A DNA stretch of 64,000 nt from Sphingomicrobium clamense (GCF_019264355.1 NZ_JAHVAH010000001.1:1472001-1536000), one strand, 5' to 3'; counted from the stretch's first letter, positions 1-9,267 are shown. A program made the numbers and translations. Notes: generated by a model not told the origin, from the letters alone.

Positions 1-319
1 TGAAGCTGGGCGTCAGGAGATGCGGGATCGAATATTTTCCGCCCTTGGTCAGTACCCAATGGTTATTGTCATTGACCTCGACCTTGAGCGGGCAATCCTT
101 GTCGCGCCAGTCGGGGATCAACTCGTCCAGCGCCTTGGGGTCGATCACCGCCCCCGAGAGGATATGCGCGCCGACCTCGCTGCCTTTTTCGAGGATACAG
201 ACGGAAAGGTCGCGGCCCTTTTCCTCGGCCAGCTGCTTCAGCCGGATCGCAGCGGACAGGCCTGCGGGGCCTGCACCGACGATCACGACATCATATTCCA
301 TGGATTCGCGGTCGCTCAT
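1..319 (-). CDS. Electron transfer flavoprotein-ubiquinone oxidoreductase, N-terminal part
   Basis: The gene reads leftward and leaves the window, so only about the first 106 residues are visible. It starts MSDRESMEYDVV and has a classic FAD-binding GxGxxG stretch (VIVGAGPAGLSAAIRL) from about residue 13, followed by an acidic strand end (ILEKG) and the LSGAVIDPKAL segment typical of ETF-QO. The family passes electrons from electron transfer flavoprotein, fed by acyl-CoA dehydrogenases, to ubiquinone at the inner membrane. A glutaryl-CoA dehydrogenase at 15.5 kb would be one donor. The Fe-S domain and membrane-binding region lie outside the window. It is divergent from the next gene, with 95 bases between them. 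Confidence 0.9.
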   Translation of the reverse strand, partial: MSDRESMEYDVVIVGAGPAGLSAAIRLKQLAEEKGRDLSVCILEKGSEVGAHILSGAVIDPKALDELIPDWRDKDCPLKVEVNDNNHWVLTKGGKYSIPHLLTPSF

Positions 320-414
320 TCAATTCCTCTTGTCGCAGCCAGCCATCATTTAGGCGTTCCACGCTGTGCCAAGCCATTGACCGCATCGTCAACCTGCAAG
401 AGACAGGGAAGTAG

Positions 415-1149
415 ATGAGCGGGATGGGAATCGAACCGGGGCAAGCGGCCTCTTTGCTGCAATGGTGGCGCGATGCGGGCGTCGATGTCGCGGTGCGCGG
501 GAACGCGCCCGCTTGGCTCGACGTCGCCAAGGCGCCGACTATCGCGAAGGCGCCGAAACCACGCGTGGAGGAACGTCGTCCGGCGCCTGCGCCTACCCCC
601 GCCCCGGCACCGACCGCCAAAGCACCGGCCTTGCCCGCCGACGGTGACGAACTCGACGCATGGCTGGCGGCGCGGTGCGACGAGCGCGGTGCACGCCATG
701 TCGCGGCAGTCGGCCCGGTCGGCGCTCCACTGATGATCATGGGCGACCGCCCGGATCGCGAGGATGTCGCCGACGCGAGCCCGTTCGGTGGTGACAATGG
801 CACGCTTGCGAATGCGATGATCAAGGCGATGGGCCACGACGCCGACGCCATTCGACAGGCGCTGCTCGAACCCGGTCACCTGCCGGGCGAGCGGATCAAC
901 GATCACAAAACGCTCGGCAAGCTGGCACGGCGACAGGTTCGGGAGGCCAGCCCCAAGGCGCTCGTCCTCTTCGGCGATGCGACCGCGCGCGCCGTGCTCG
1001 GCGAACCGCTCGCCAAGGCGCGCGGCCACCTTCACACGGTCGAGGGCGTGCCCACTGTCGCCACTTTTCATCCGCGCTGGTTGCTGCAACGCCCGCAAGA
1101 CAAGAAGCTCGCTTGGAACGACCTCCTCCTCCTGATGGGAACGAAATGA
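415..1149 (+). CDS. Uracil-DNA glycosylase superfamily protein, degenerate (no Fe-S cysteines)
   Basis: A 244-residue protein whose C-terminal two thirds fit the UDG superfamily. GDRPDRED at 110-117 and PFGG at 123-126 correspond to the first active-site motif, and FHPRWLLQ near 218 corresponds to the HPS/HPR loop. Residues 45-75 form a Pro/Ala-rich linker after a short N-terminal helix. Family 4 enzymes carry four cysteines for a 4Fe-4S cluster; here the only cysteine is C88, so the cluster cannot form. The usual GE(A/G)PG is replaced by GDRPD. It may be a cluster-free glycosylase or a non-catalytic relative. The stop overlaps the start of the downstream transglycosylase as ATGA, so the two are translated together. 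Confidence 0.75.
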   Translation: MSGMGIEPGQAASLLQWWRDAGVDVAVRGNAPAWLDVAKAPTIAKAPKPRVEERRPAPAPTPAPAPTAKAPALPADGDELDAWLAARCDERGARHVAAVGPVGAPLMIMGDRPDREDVADASPFGGDNGTLANAMIKAMGHDADAIRQALLEPGHLPGERINDHKTLGKLARRQVREASPKALVLFGDATARAVLGEPLAKARGHLHTVEGVPTVATFHPRWLLQRPQDKKLAWNDLLLLMGTK

Positions 1150-2867
1150 TCAGATTTGCGCTGGCAGGCGTCGCCTTCCTCGCCTCTCCCGCATATGCGC
1201 AGGATCCGCTCGCTCCCCTGCCCCGCGTGCAGGAATCGGTCGCCGATCCGCGTGTCCAGGTGCAGACCGACTGGAACGCCCTCTTGAGCGCGATCGAATG
1301 GAAGCGCTGGGACGAGGCGCGGACACGGCTCCAGGCCGCTAACCCCGCCGATCCGATGTGGGCGGTTGCAGCGAGCGAACTCTATCTCGCCGCCGACAGT
1401 CCGCGCGTCGAAGGCAACGAAATTGCCTACCTGCTCGGCCTTGCGCCCGACCTACCCGACGCCGCGCAATTGGCGCGCCTTGCCGAACGACGCGGTATGA
1501 GCAACCTGCCGGTGGCCGGACAGTATCGGATGCGTACGCTTGGGAGCGCACCGCGCAGGCAGCGCGGGCGTTCGGTCGATGACCCGATCGCCAATACGCT
1601 ACGCGATGCGCTCGCACCCTATATCGACGTCAACGACGCGGCCGCCGCCGAATCGCTTTACCGCAGCGGACTGCGCGAGGGACTGCGCGGCGATGCCCAG
1701 TCGGAAATCGCCTATCGCGTCGCGTGGATCTATTATCTGGTGGGCAACGACCAGCAGGCTCGGGCCATCGCTGCCGAGGGACGCGCCGCCTCGCGCGGGG
1801 ACTGGCATGCCCGTTCGGCTTGGGTCGAGGGGCTGGCTAGCTGGCGCCTGCGCGATTGCAATGCCGCCTCGTCCGCTTTCCGTGCGGCCGCCTTGTCGAC
1901 ACAGGACCGCGAACTCGCCGCGGGCGGGCATTACTGGTCGGCGCGCGCGGAGCAGCAATGCCGCCGTCCGCACGAGGTGCAGGCGCGCATGCGTGCCGCC
2001 GCCGCCGATGCCGAAACCTTCTACGGGCAGGTCGCGCGCGAAACGCTCGGCATGACGCTTAAGCCCGTCGAACGGATCGAGGCGCCGTCCGAGCGCGATA
2101 TGGCCGATGTTTCGCGCAAACCCAACGTAATCCGCGCCCAGCGGCTCGCAGCCCTGGGGCGGACGCAGCAGGCCGAAACCTATCTCAAGCACGAAGCGAC
2201 GGTCGGCGATCCTCGCCTCCACGGCGCGCTGATTGAGATGGCCAAGCGGCTGCAGCTCGGCGGCGCTCAATACTGGCTCGCGACCAACGGTCCGCGTGGG
2301 GCAGCCGCCGATGTCGACGACCGTTATCCGGCCCCTGCGTGGCGGCCCGACAATGGCTGGCGCATCGATCCCTACATGGCGTTCGCGCACATTATACAGG
2401 AAAGCGATTTCCGTCCGTATGTCGTCAGCCCGGCTGACGCGGTGGGCCTAATGCAAGTTCGGCCCGGCACAGCGCGCGACGAAGCACGCCGACGCGGCCA
2501 ACCCGCGCCAAGCGTCGCCGATCTGAAGCGCCCTGAGGTCAATCTCGACCACGGACAGGCGTTCATCGAACTGATGCGCAGCAACGGCGCGACCCGCGAC
2601 GAATTGCTCCGCGTGATCGCGTCCTATAACGCTGGCCCGGTGCCCGTACAGCGCTGGGCGAATATCAACGATATGAACGACCCGCTGCTGTGGATGGAGA
2701 GCCTCAGCTATTGGGAGACGCGGCACTACATCCCCGCCGTGCTGCGCAATTACTTCATGTATCACGCGCTGGTCGGCAGCAGGGCGCCCGCACTCCGCGA
2801 TCTCGCGCAGCATCGTACGCCGCGCTATCCCGTCTGCGGGACGGCGGGCGTCGCCTGTTCGCGCTAA
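1146..2867 (+). CDS. Soluble lytic murein transglycosylase (Slt family)
   Basis: A periplasmic enzyme that cuts the MurNAc-GlcNAc bond of peptidoglycan and leaves a 1,6-anhydro end. The ATG at 1146 is chosen because it overlaps the preceding stop (ATGA) and is followed directly by a signal peptide, MIRFALAGVAFLASPAYA, before QDP. The long middle part is rich in helical Ala/Arg repeats like the Slt superhelix. The catalytic domain near the C-terminus shows QESDFRPYVV with the catalytic Glu at residue 419, then GLMQVRPGTA and the SYNAGP motif. Length (573 residues) fits Slt-type enzymes. Its stop interlocks with that of the convergent protease gene over four bases. Confidence 0.9.
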   Translation: MIRFALAGVAFLASPAYAQDPLAPLPRVQESVADPRVQVQTDWNALLSAIEWKRWDEARTRLQAANPADPMWAVAASELYLAADSPRVEGNEIAYLLGLAPDLPDAAQLARLAERRGMSNLPVAGQYRMRTLGSAPRRQRGRSVDDPIANTLRDALAPYIDVNDAAAAESLYRSGLREGLRGDAQSEIAYRVAWIYYLVGNDQQARAIAAEGRAASRGDWHARSAWVEGLASWRLRDCNAASSAFRAAALSTQDRELAAGGHYWSARAEQQCRRPHEVQARMRAAAADAETFYGQVARETLGMTLKPVERIEAPSERDMADVSRKPNVIRAQRLAALGRTQQAETYLKHEATVGDPRLHGALIEMAKRLQLGGAQYWLATNGPRGAAADVDDRYPAPAWRPDNGWRIDPYMAFAHIIQESDFRPYVVSPADAVGLMQVRPGTARDEARRRGQPAPSVADLKRPEVNLDHGQAFIELMRSNGATRDELLRVIASYNAGPVPVQRWANINDMNDPLLWMESLSYWETRHYIPAVLRNYFMYHALVGSRAPALRDLAQHRTPRYPVCGTAGVACSR

Positions 2868-3442
2868 CGTTTGAGGATCAGGTAGCGGCCTTCACGGCTC
2901 CAGCGATCGAGCGACTGAAGATAATTCATCCCCAGCACGTTGACGCCGGGGATCGGGCTGACCTGGATGACGATATCGTCCTCGACGATTGGCCCGACCG
3001 CGAGGGTTTCTGCCCGTCCCACCTCGACACGCACGGTGCCATTGGCGGTCTGCACCTGCGAGCTGACGCCGCGCATGAGTGACAGGTTCGCAGCGTCGGC
3101 ATGGGTCTTGTCGATGGTCGTGATCGTCGCACCGGTGTCGACGAGAAACTCGACAGGCACGCCATTGACCTGTCCCTCGACCCAGAAATGGCCGTCATCG
3201 CGCATCGGGATCCTTACCGTTCCGTCCGCCTCGACGATGGCGGTCCCGGACAGTTCGGAGCTCACCCGCTGTTTCACGTCGTCATAATCGACATAGACAA
3301 AGAACAGGAATGCGCCTGCGAAGATGGCAAGCCAGGTCATGAGCATCTTGACGAGCTTGCCCACGCCATCGCCTCTTCCGAACAGGCCGAAGGCGAGCAT
3401 GCCCGCGTAAAACAGGATAATGCCGCCGGCGACCCACTCCAT
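2864..3442 (-). CDS. TIGR02281-type clan AA aspartic protease, membrane anchored
   Basis: About 192 residues. Two hydrophobic segments in the first 50 residues anchor the protein, followed by a retropepsin-like domain with the FLVDTGATITTI active-site motif (catalytic Asp at about 102). Proteins of this kind form a single-Asp-motif family in Alphaproteobacteria that would act as a dimer; substrates are not known. The ATG at 3442 overlaps the stop of the upstream hydrolase as TGATG and is preferred. A GTG at 3451 in the same frame would add three residues. It is the last gene of the leftward dacF-tmk-holB-metG-tatD run. Confidence 0.85.
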   Translation of the reverse strand: MEWVAGGIILFYAGMLAFGLFGRGDGVGKLVKMLMTWLAIFAGAFLFFVYVDYDDVKQRVSSELSGTAIVEADGTVRIPMRDDGHFWVEGQVNGVPVEFLVDTGATITTIDKTHADAANLSLMRGVSSQVQTANGTVRVEVGRAETLAVGPIVEDDIVIQVSPIPGVNVLGMNYLQSLDRWSREGRYLILKR

Positions 3443-4203
3443 CAATTCCACTCCAGTCCGTCATGCGCCGGCGCCGCCCAGTCGGGAAGCGCGGCCCTGA
3501 GCGTGGCATAGTCCATGGAGTTGCCCATATGGGTCAACAGCAATTGCCCCACGCTGAATTGCTTTGCCGCGTCGAGCACCATGTCGAGATGCGCATGCGT
3601 CGGATGCGGGCGCTGCATCAGGCAGTCGGCGATCCACAGGTCCACGCCTTGGTAGAGCGCGGCCATCTCATCCGTAATCTCGTGGAAGTCGATTGCGTAG
3701 GCCATCGAACGCCCGCCTTCGTCGAAGCGCAGTCCGAGACTGGTAATCCCGCCATGCGGCTGGTCGACGACGCGCAAGCGCGCATCGCCAAAGCGGCCAT
3801 CATCGTCGATCTCCTGGGGCGCATACATGGCCGGGTAGAAATCGGTGTCGAGGAAAGCATAGGCGAAACGGTCCTTCAGCCGCCCGATCGTGTCTTCGCG
3901 TGCCAAGAGCGGCATCCGCCCACCCAGAAGCTGGATCAGTGGGCGCAGCTCGTCGATTCCGTGCACGTGATCGGCATGGTCATGCGTAACAAGCAGCGCA
4001 TCGAGTGCGGGGCTCCCCGCATCGAGCAGCTGCTGGCGCGCGTCGGGGCCGCAATCGACCAGCAGGCGCATGCCGCCGCTTTCGACCAGGATCGACGACC
4101 GCGTGCGGCGATTTCTCGGCTCTTCAGGGTCGCATTGGCCAAAACCCGTGCGCAGGTTGGGAACGCCGCTCGACGTCCCGCAGCCAAGGATGCGCAACTT
4201 CAC
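3442..4203 (-). CDS. MBL-fold metallo-hydrolase, PhnP-like
   Basis: A 253-residue metallo-beta-lactamase fold protein. It starts with GTG (KLRILGCGTSSGVP follows), which overlaps the tatD stop as GTGA. The metal-binding motif THDHADHVHG is at about 73-82, with further ligands likely in IDFHEI, ADCLM and LLTHMGN. The GCGTSSGVP start and the missing elongated C-terminal domain resemble PhnP, a cyclic phosphodiesterase of phosphonate breakdown. No phn genes lie nearby, and this family also sits next to tatD in many Alphaproteobacteria, so a general phosphodiesterase role is more likely than phosphonate use. This is a family-level call only. Confidence 0.85.
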   Translation of the reverse strand: MKLRILGCGTSSGVPNLRTGFGQCDPEEPRNRRTRSSILVESGGMRLLVDCGPDARQQLLDAGSPALDALLVTHDHADHVHGIDELRPLIQLLGGRMPLLAREDTIGRLKDRFAYAFLDTDFYPAMYAPQEIDDDGRFGDARLRVVDQPHGGITSLGLRFDEGGRSMAYAIDFHEITDEMAALYQGVDLWIADCLMQRPHPTHAHLDMVLDAAKQFSVGQLLLTHMGNSMDYATLRAALPDWAAPAHDGLEWN

Positions 4204-4985
4204 CGCGTCGCTTTGCCGAACAGGGTATAGAAGTTCGCAGTCGTCGCGTCGGCAAGGATTTCGGGGTCCTCCCCGCGCAAGTCGGCGAGGAAGGCGGCAG
4301 TGTCGGCGACGAACGCCGGCTCGCACGTCTTGCCGCGATTGGGCACGGGAGCGAGAAACGGACTGTCCGTTTCGACCAGCAGGCGGTCGAGCGGCAGGCT
4401 CTTAGCAGTCTCCTGAAGTTCCTGCGCGTTCTTGAAGGTCACGATCCCGCTCATCGAGACGTAGCAGCCCAGCTCCATGCCCTTCTCGGCCAGCTCGCGG
4501 CTGCCCGTGAAGCAGTGGAGCACGGCATTGACCGCTCCGCCCTGCCGCTTGGCAGCGGCGGTGAGGATTTCGGCCGTATCTTCTTCGGCGTCGCGCGTGT
4601 GAATGATCAGCGGCAGGCCGGTTTCTTGGCTTGCCTCGATATGCGCTTCGAACCGCTCGCGCTGCGCCGCGCGGTCGGACTTGTCGTAATAGTAATCGAG
4701 GCCGCATTCGCCGATGCCGATGACCCGCGGATGCTCCGACTTGGCGACAAGTTCTGCGGTGCCAAGGTCGGGATGCGCATCGGCCTCGTGCGGATGGATG
4801 CCGATCGTGGCCCAGACATCGTCGTTGCGCTCCGCAGTCGCGACGATCTTGTCCCACTCGCTTTTGCGTGTGGAGATGTTGAGGAAAGCGGTCACGCCGC
4901 GTGCGCGGGCCGCTTCGAGCACCTCGTCCTGGCGCTCTTCCAGTCCTTCGTAATTCAGATGGCAGTGGCTATCGACGAGCTTCAT
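4200..4985 (-). CDS. tatD: TatD family metal-dependent hydrolase
   Basis: A 261-residue TIM-barrel metal-dependent hydrolase. It opens with the metal-binding MKLVDSHCHL, then GIHPHEAD, GIGECGLDYYY, PLIIHTRDAE, LHCFTG and the closing LLVETDSPFLAP, the full set of TatD motifs. TatD proteins are cytoplasmic 3'-5' DNA/RNA exonucleases linked to DNA repair and RNA turnover; the name does not imply a role in Tat export. The start ATG at 4985 overlaps the metG stop (ATGA), and its own stop overlaps the next start (GTGA), so it is translationally coupled on both sides. The metG-tatD neighbourhood is widespread in bacteria. Confidence 0.95.
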   Translation of the reverse strand: MKLVDSHCHLNYEGLEERQDEVLEAARARGVTAFLNISTRKSEWDKIVATAERNDDVWATIGIHPHEADAHPDLGTAELVAKSEHPRVIGIGECGLDYYYDKSDRAAQRERFEAHIEASQETGLPLIIHTRDAEEDTAEILTAAAKRQGGAVNAVLHCFTGSRELAEKGMELGCYVSMSGIVTFKNAQELQETAKSLPLDRLLVETDSPFLAPVPNRGKTCEPAFVADTAAFLADLRGEDPEILADATTANFYTLFGKATR

Positions 4986-6484
4986 TCGCTTTCCTCCACC
5001 AGTTCGAGCCGCGGGAAGGCCGGGGTCGGCTTGTCGATGGCCGCGCCGTCCTTGCCGCTGTCGAGCACTGCGAGCACCTTGGCGGCGCCTGACGGCACCA
5101 CCGGCACGATTGCCTCGGCCAGCGGCCGGATGGCTGCGACCAGCGTACCGAGCACTTCTGCCATCCGCTCGGGGTCGGTTTTCTTGAGCGCCCAGGGCGC
5201 CATCTCGTCGATATAGGCATTGCAGGCGTAGACCGCCTTGATCCACGCTTCTATCCCGTCAGAGAAACCGAACGTTTCGAATGATTTGGGGAGATCCTCT
5301 TCACACGCCTTGCGAACCTGTTCCAGCAGGGCCTTGTCGGCTTCCTGCGTCCCCGCCTCGGGCAGGACGGCGTCGCAATTCTTGTGCACCATCGACAGCG
5401 TGCGCTGCGCCAAATTGCCGAAGCTGTTGGCGAGTTCGGCGTTGACGCGGGTCACCAGCCCCTCTTCGCCCACGCTGCCGTCCGAGGTCATCTTCACTTC
5501 GCGCATCAGGTAATAGCGCAGCGCATCGACACCGTAGCGCTCGAGCATCTGGTTGGGGTCGACGACATTACCGAGCGATTTCGACATCTTCACCCCACCC
5601 GCCGCGAGCAGGTGGCCGTGCCCGTAAATCTGCTTGGGCAGTTCGATCCCCGCACTCATCAGGAAAGCGGGCCAGTAGATGGTGTGGAAGCGCACGATGT
5701 CCTTGCCGACCAGGTGCACATCGCAGGGCCAGTAGCGGTCCCAGCGCGGCCCGTCGTCGGGATAGCCCGCGCCAGTGGCATAGTTGGTCAGCGCGTCGAG
5801 CCAGACATACATGACATGATCGGGACTGCCCGGCACCTCAACGCCCCAGTCGAAGCTGGTGCGCGAGACCGACAGGTCCTTGAGCCCGCCCTCGAGGAAG
5901 GCCAGCATCTCGTTCTTGCGGCTGTCGGGCTGGATAAAGTCGGGATTGGCCTTGATATGGTCGATCAACGGCTGGGTATAGTTGGACAGGCGGAAAAACC
6001 AGGTCTCCTCGACCGTCCATTCGACCGGCGTGCCCTGTGGGCTCAGCTTCTCGCCATCATCGCCCGCGACCAGCTCGTCTTCGTCATAATAGGCTTCGTC
6101 GCGAACCGAGTACCAACCTTCATACTTGCCGAGATAGAGGTCGCCCTTGTCGGCCATGGTTTGCCAGATCGTCTGCGCGGCCTTGACGTGATCGGGGTCG
6201 GTCGTGCGGATGAAGCGGTCGTAACTGACCTCAAGATCGTCGCACATCTTCTTGAACATGTTTGACATTTGCGACGCGAGTTCGGCCGGCGCCATCCCCT
6301 TGTCACGCGCCGCCTGGGCCATCTTCAGCCCATGCTCGTCGGTGCCGGTCATGAAGAAGACATCGCGGCCTTGCGCGCGCTGGAACCGCGCCATGACGTC
6401 AGCGGCAATCGCCTCGTAAGCGTGACCGATATGCGGTGCCCCGTTGGGATAGGAGATAGCGGTCGTGATATAATAGGGCTTCAT
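4982..6484 (-). CDS. metG: Methionyl-tRNA synthetase
   Basis: A 500-residue class I synthetase that charges methionine onto tRNA-Met. PHIGHAYEA at 17-25 carries HIGH and GGVKMSKSLGN near residue 300 carries KMSKS. FFMTGTDEHG and VWLDALTNY are further family motifs. The connective peptide region around 130 reads GWYSVRDEAYYDEDEL without the CxxC zinc knuckles, so it is the zinc-free, short MetRS form without the C-terminal tRNA-binding domain. It lies 20 bases downstream of holB and overlaps tatD, inside a leftward operon. Confidence 0.97.
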   Translation of the reverse strand: MKPYYITTAISYPNGAPHIGHAYEAIAADVMARFQRAQGRDVFFMTGTDEHGLKMAQAARDKGMAPAELASQMSNMFKKMCDDLEVSYDRFIRTTDPDHVKAAQTIWQTMADKGDLYLGKYEGWYSVRDEAYYDEDELVAGDDGEKLSPQGTPVEWTVEETWFFRLSNYTQPLIDHIKANPDFIQPDSRKNEMLAFLEGGLKDLSVSRTSFDWGVEVPGSPDHVMYVWLDALTNYATGAGYPDDGPRWDRYWPCDVHLVGKDIVRFHTIYWPAFLMSAGIELPKQIYGHGHLLAAGGVKMSKSLGNVVDPNQMLERYGVDALRYYLMREVKMTSDGSVGEEGLVTRVNAELANSFGNLAQRTLSMVHKNCDAVLPEAGTQEADKALLEQVRKACEEDLPKSFETFGFSDGIEAWIKAVYACNAYIDEMAPWALKKTDPERMAEVLGTLVAAIRPLAEAIVPVVPSGAAKVLAVLDSGKDGAAIDKPTPAFPRLELVEESE

Positions 6485-6504
6485 GGCCGCTGCCCTAGCC
6501 CGCC

Positions 6505-7464
6505 TCAGGCAAGCGACGCAAGCACTCCGCCGAGCCGATAGACAGTCGCGCCCGGATCGAGGCTCAGGCGGGGGGCAATGGCCGCAGTCTCGCGCGCTTC
6601 GGCATAGGCGTCGAGCGCCCTCGCCCGACGGTCGCCCTCGCTGGTACGCGCTTCGTCGGCAATCAGGCCGGGCAGCGTTTCGAGAAACGACGCATAGCGC
6701 TCCGACGCCGCCTTGGTCGCAAGCGATTTGGCCAGCTTGGCGCGCGCCGCGCCGGTCGGATCGCCTTCGCGCATCAACCGTCGCGCTTCTTCTGCCAGCG
6801 GGAGCAGGTCCTGCTGCGCGATGGCAATCGCACGCCCCGCACTCCCCTGCCCCAATGCCGCCAGTCGCTCCGGGTCGCCCGCTTTGGGCAAGCGGTCACG
6901 CACGATCGTCGCGATGTCGCCTTCGCTCAGCGGCTGGAAGTCGAGGCGGCGGCAGCGCGACCGGATCGTCGGGAGCAAGCGTCCCGGCGCGTGGGTCACG
7001 AGGAAGAAAAGGGTCGAAGACGGCGGTTCCTCAAGCATCTTGAGCAGCGCATTGGCGGCAGGCGCCTCCATGTCGTCTGCGGCGTCGATGATGACGGTGC
7101 GCCGGTCGCTCATCGACGGCGTCACCTCGAACAGATGCCCGAGCGATCGAACCTGGTCGATCGAGATATTGCGCGCGAGGTTGGTCCCCGACTTGTTCAT
7201 CACCCGCTCAAGCAGACGCCAGTCGGGATGCGACCCGGCTTCGAGCAAACGCGCGGTCGGATGATTTCCTTCCAGTTCGATCCCGGGTGCCGTTGGCTGC
7301 GGTCCGGCTGATTCCGCGAGCGCCCGCGCGGCCGCCATGCGCGCGAACTTTCCCTTGCCTACACCGCGCGGTCCGGCGAGCAGCCAAGCATGATGCGGCG
7401 TGCCCTTGCGTAGTGCGCCCAAAAAGCTGTCGATCGCCTTGTCTTGGCCCAGCAGCGAGCTCAC
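6505..7464 (-). CDS. holB: DNA polymerase III subunit delta'
   Basis: A 319-residue clamp-loader subunit. The P-loop-like GPRGVGKGK is at 31-39, and the AAA+ segment continues with VIIDAADDMEAPAANALLKMLEEPP and the sensor 1 stretch FFLVTHAPGRLLPTIRSRC. Delta' is part of the complex that loads the beta sliding clamp at replication forks. The start GTG at 7464 overlaps the tmk stop as GTGA. The tmk-holB pair is a very common arrangement. A C-terminal domain of about 120 residues is less conserved, as usual for delta'. Confidence 0.93.
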   Translation of the reverse strand: MSSLLGQDKAIDSFLGALRKGTPHHAWLLAGPRGVGKGKFARMAAARALAESAGPQPTAPGIELEGNHPTARLLEAGSHPDWRLLERVMNKSGTNLARNISIDQVRSLGHLFEVTPSMSDRRTVIIDAADDMEAPAANALLKMLEEPPSSTLFFLVTHAPGRLLPTIRSRCRRLDFQPLSEGDIATIVRDRLPKAGDPERLAALGQGSAGRAIAIAQQDLLPLAEEARRLMREGDPTGAARAKLAKSLATKAASERYASFLETLPGLIADEARTSEGDRRARALDAYAEARETAAIAPRLSLDPGATVYRLGGVLASLA

Positions 7465-8087
7465 GGCATCAGGTCCGCGATCGCCGCCATCAATCGCGCG
7501 GTCACGGTCGCTTCGTTGCCCGACGCATCGATCAGCTTGACGCGGTCGGGCTCCTGCTCGGCCAGCTTCCTGAACCCAGCCAATACTGCACCGTGATAAG
7601 CTGGCGAGCGACCACCGATGCGATCGGCTTCCCCGTCACGATGCTTGGCGCGCAGCACGCCCTCGCTGGGCTCAAGCGTCAGCACCAGCGTGCGATCGGG
7701 CAGAAAATCCTCGCTCCCGAATTCATGAAGGTCGCGGACCCGCGAGATGCCCAACCCGCCGGCTTCGCCCTGATAGGCGAGCGAGCTGTCGAGAAAGCGA
7801 TCCGAGATGACCCACGCACCGCGTTCCAGCGCCGGTAGGATCGTCTTTTCGACATGATCGGACCGCGCCGCCGCGAACAGCAGCGCCTCCGCGCGGGCGT
7901 TCCAGCGTTTCTCTTCGCCCTGCAGGAGCAATTCGCGAATGGCCTCGGCGCCTTCGCTACCGCCCGGCTCGCGCGTCAGCACGACTTCGATGCCGCGCTT
8001 GGCCAAAAGGTCGGACAGCGCCTTCAACTGGGTCGATTTGCCGACCCCCTCGCCCCCCTCAAGCGCAATGACCCTGCCCCGCGTCAC
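7461..8087 (-). CDS. tmk: Thymidylate kinase
   Basis: A 208-residue kinase converting dTMP to dTDP, needed for DNA synthesis. The P-loop EGGEGVGKST is at 10-19, the DRx motif is in VISDRFLDSSLAYQG, and LTREPGG is the phosphate-binding Arg loop. The start is GTG at 8087 (TRGRVIALEG follows), only three bases after the dacF stop, so it depends on the upstream gene for transcription and probably for ribosome delivery. The stop overlaps holB. Confidence 0.96.
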   Translation of the reverse strand: MTRGRVIALEGGEGVGKSTQLKALSDLLAKRGIEVVLTREPGGSEGAEAIRELLLQGEEKRWNARAEALLFAAARSDHVEKTILPALERGAWVISDRFLDSSLAYQGEAGGLGISRVRDLHEFGSEDFLPDRTLVLTLEPSEGVLRAKHRDGEADRIGGRSPAYHGAVLAGFRKLAEQEPDRVKLIDASGNEATVTARLMAAIADLMP

Positions 8088-8090
8088 GGC

Positions 8091-9260
8091 CTAGTCGAGT
8101 CCCAGCGTCTGTTTGAGCCCGATCCATGCCTTCCCGAAAAAGCCAGCTTCGCCGACATCCTCGGCTGCTTCGAGCGGCAGCACGGCTTCGGGTCCATCGG
8201 TGACGACCACTAGGTCGGCGACGTGATCGCCCTTGGCAATGGGCGCCATCAGCGGCCCTTCATAGCGGATCGACATGCGCGGATCGTCGCGAACGCCAGC
8301 CGGGAATGTCACTGCCAGGTCGCGCGGTGCGACCAGGTCGACGCTGGCGCTGCTGCCCAGCTGCACCTTGGCCTGTCCGACCACGGCGCCTTCTTCGTAA
8401 AGACCCGCGCTATCCCAGGCGTTGAACCCCCATTCGAGCAAACGCACGCTCTCGCTGGTGCGCTGGCCTTGGCTGGTCAGCCCCGACACGACCATGATCA
8501 GCCGGCGGCCGTCGCGTTCGGCCGACCCCGTGAAGCCATATCCGGCTTCCTCGGTGTGGCCGGTCTTGAGCCCGTCCGCGCCCGCGACGCGCCCGAATAG
8601 CGGATTGCGGTTGGGTTGGGTGATCGGATTTCCGCCCATCGTCTCGCCCCAGGTGAAGCTGGGTTGTCCGTAAAACTGCTTGTAGAGCGTCGGATGCCGT
8701 TCGATCGAAGCGCGCGCCAGCTTCGCAAGATCGCGCGCGGTCACGACCGTGCGCCCTCCGTCGGGCCAACCGTTAGAATTGCCGAAGCGGCTATTCTCGA
8801 GCCCCAGTTCGTCGGCGAGGTCGTTCATCTGCTCGACAAACGCCTGCTCGGTCCCCGCGATACATTCGGCAAGGACGACCGACGCGTCATTGCCCGACAC
8901 GGTCACGATGCCGTGCAGTAGGTTTTCGACGCTCACCTGCTCGTTGACCTTGAGAAACATGGTTGAACCCTGGTTGGACCATTGCTGCCAGGTCTCGGGC
9001 CGCACGGTGCACTGCTTGTCGAGCGCGAGCTTGCCCGCATCGATCAGCTCGAAAGCCACCTCGGTGGTCATCATCTTGGCCATCGAGGCAGGCGGGATCT
9101 GTCGATCCGCATCCTTCTCGAACAGGACCTTGCCCGACGACAGGTCGATCAGGATCGCAGTGTCGGCGGGCGTTTCGAAGGTGGGCGAAGCCGCGGCGGG
9201 CGCAAGGGCGAGCGCGCTGGCGGCGGCGAGGGTCAAAGTCAGACGCATAGGTGATTCCAT
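8091..9260 (-). CDS. D-alanyl-D-alanine carboxypeptidase (penicillin-binding protein 5/6 type)
   Basis: A periplasmic DD-carboxypeptidase that trims the terminal D-Ala of peptidoglycan stem peptides. The three penicillin-binding motifs are present: SMAK at 59-62 (nucleophile S59), SGN at 122-124 and KTG at 232-234. The C-terminal third matches the PBP5 beta domain. A signal peptide ends near APAAA. Two starts are possible: ATG 9260 or ATG 9248, the latter giving a cleaner signal peptide (MRLTLTLAAAS). A promoter-like pair (TAGGTT, TTGCCG) sits so close that the 9260 start would be leaderless. It heads the run dacF-tmk-holB-metG-tatD. Confidence 0.92.
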   Translation of the reverse strand: MESPMRLTLTLAAASALALAPAAASPTFETPADTAILIDLSSGKVLFEKDADRQIPPASMAKMMTTEVAFELIDAGKLALDKQCTVRPETWQQWSNQGSTMFLKVNEQVSVENLLHGIVTVSGNDASVVLAECIAGTEQAFVEQMNDLADELGLENSRFGNSNGWPDGGRTVVTARDLAKLARASIERHPTLYKQFYGQPSFTWGETMGGNPITQPNRNPLFGRVAGADGLKTGHTEEAGYGFTGSAERDGRRLIMVVSGLTSQGQRTSESVRLLEWGFNAWDSAGLYEEGAVVGQAKVQLGSSASVDLVAPRDLAVTFPAGVRDDPRMSIRYEGPLMAPIAKGDHVADLVVVTDGPEAVLPLEAAEDVGEAGFFGKAWIGLKQTLGLD

Positions 9261-9267
9261 GGAAGTG

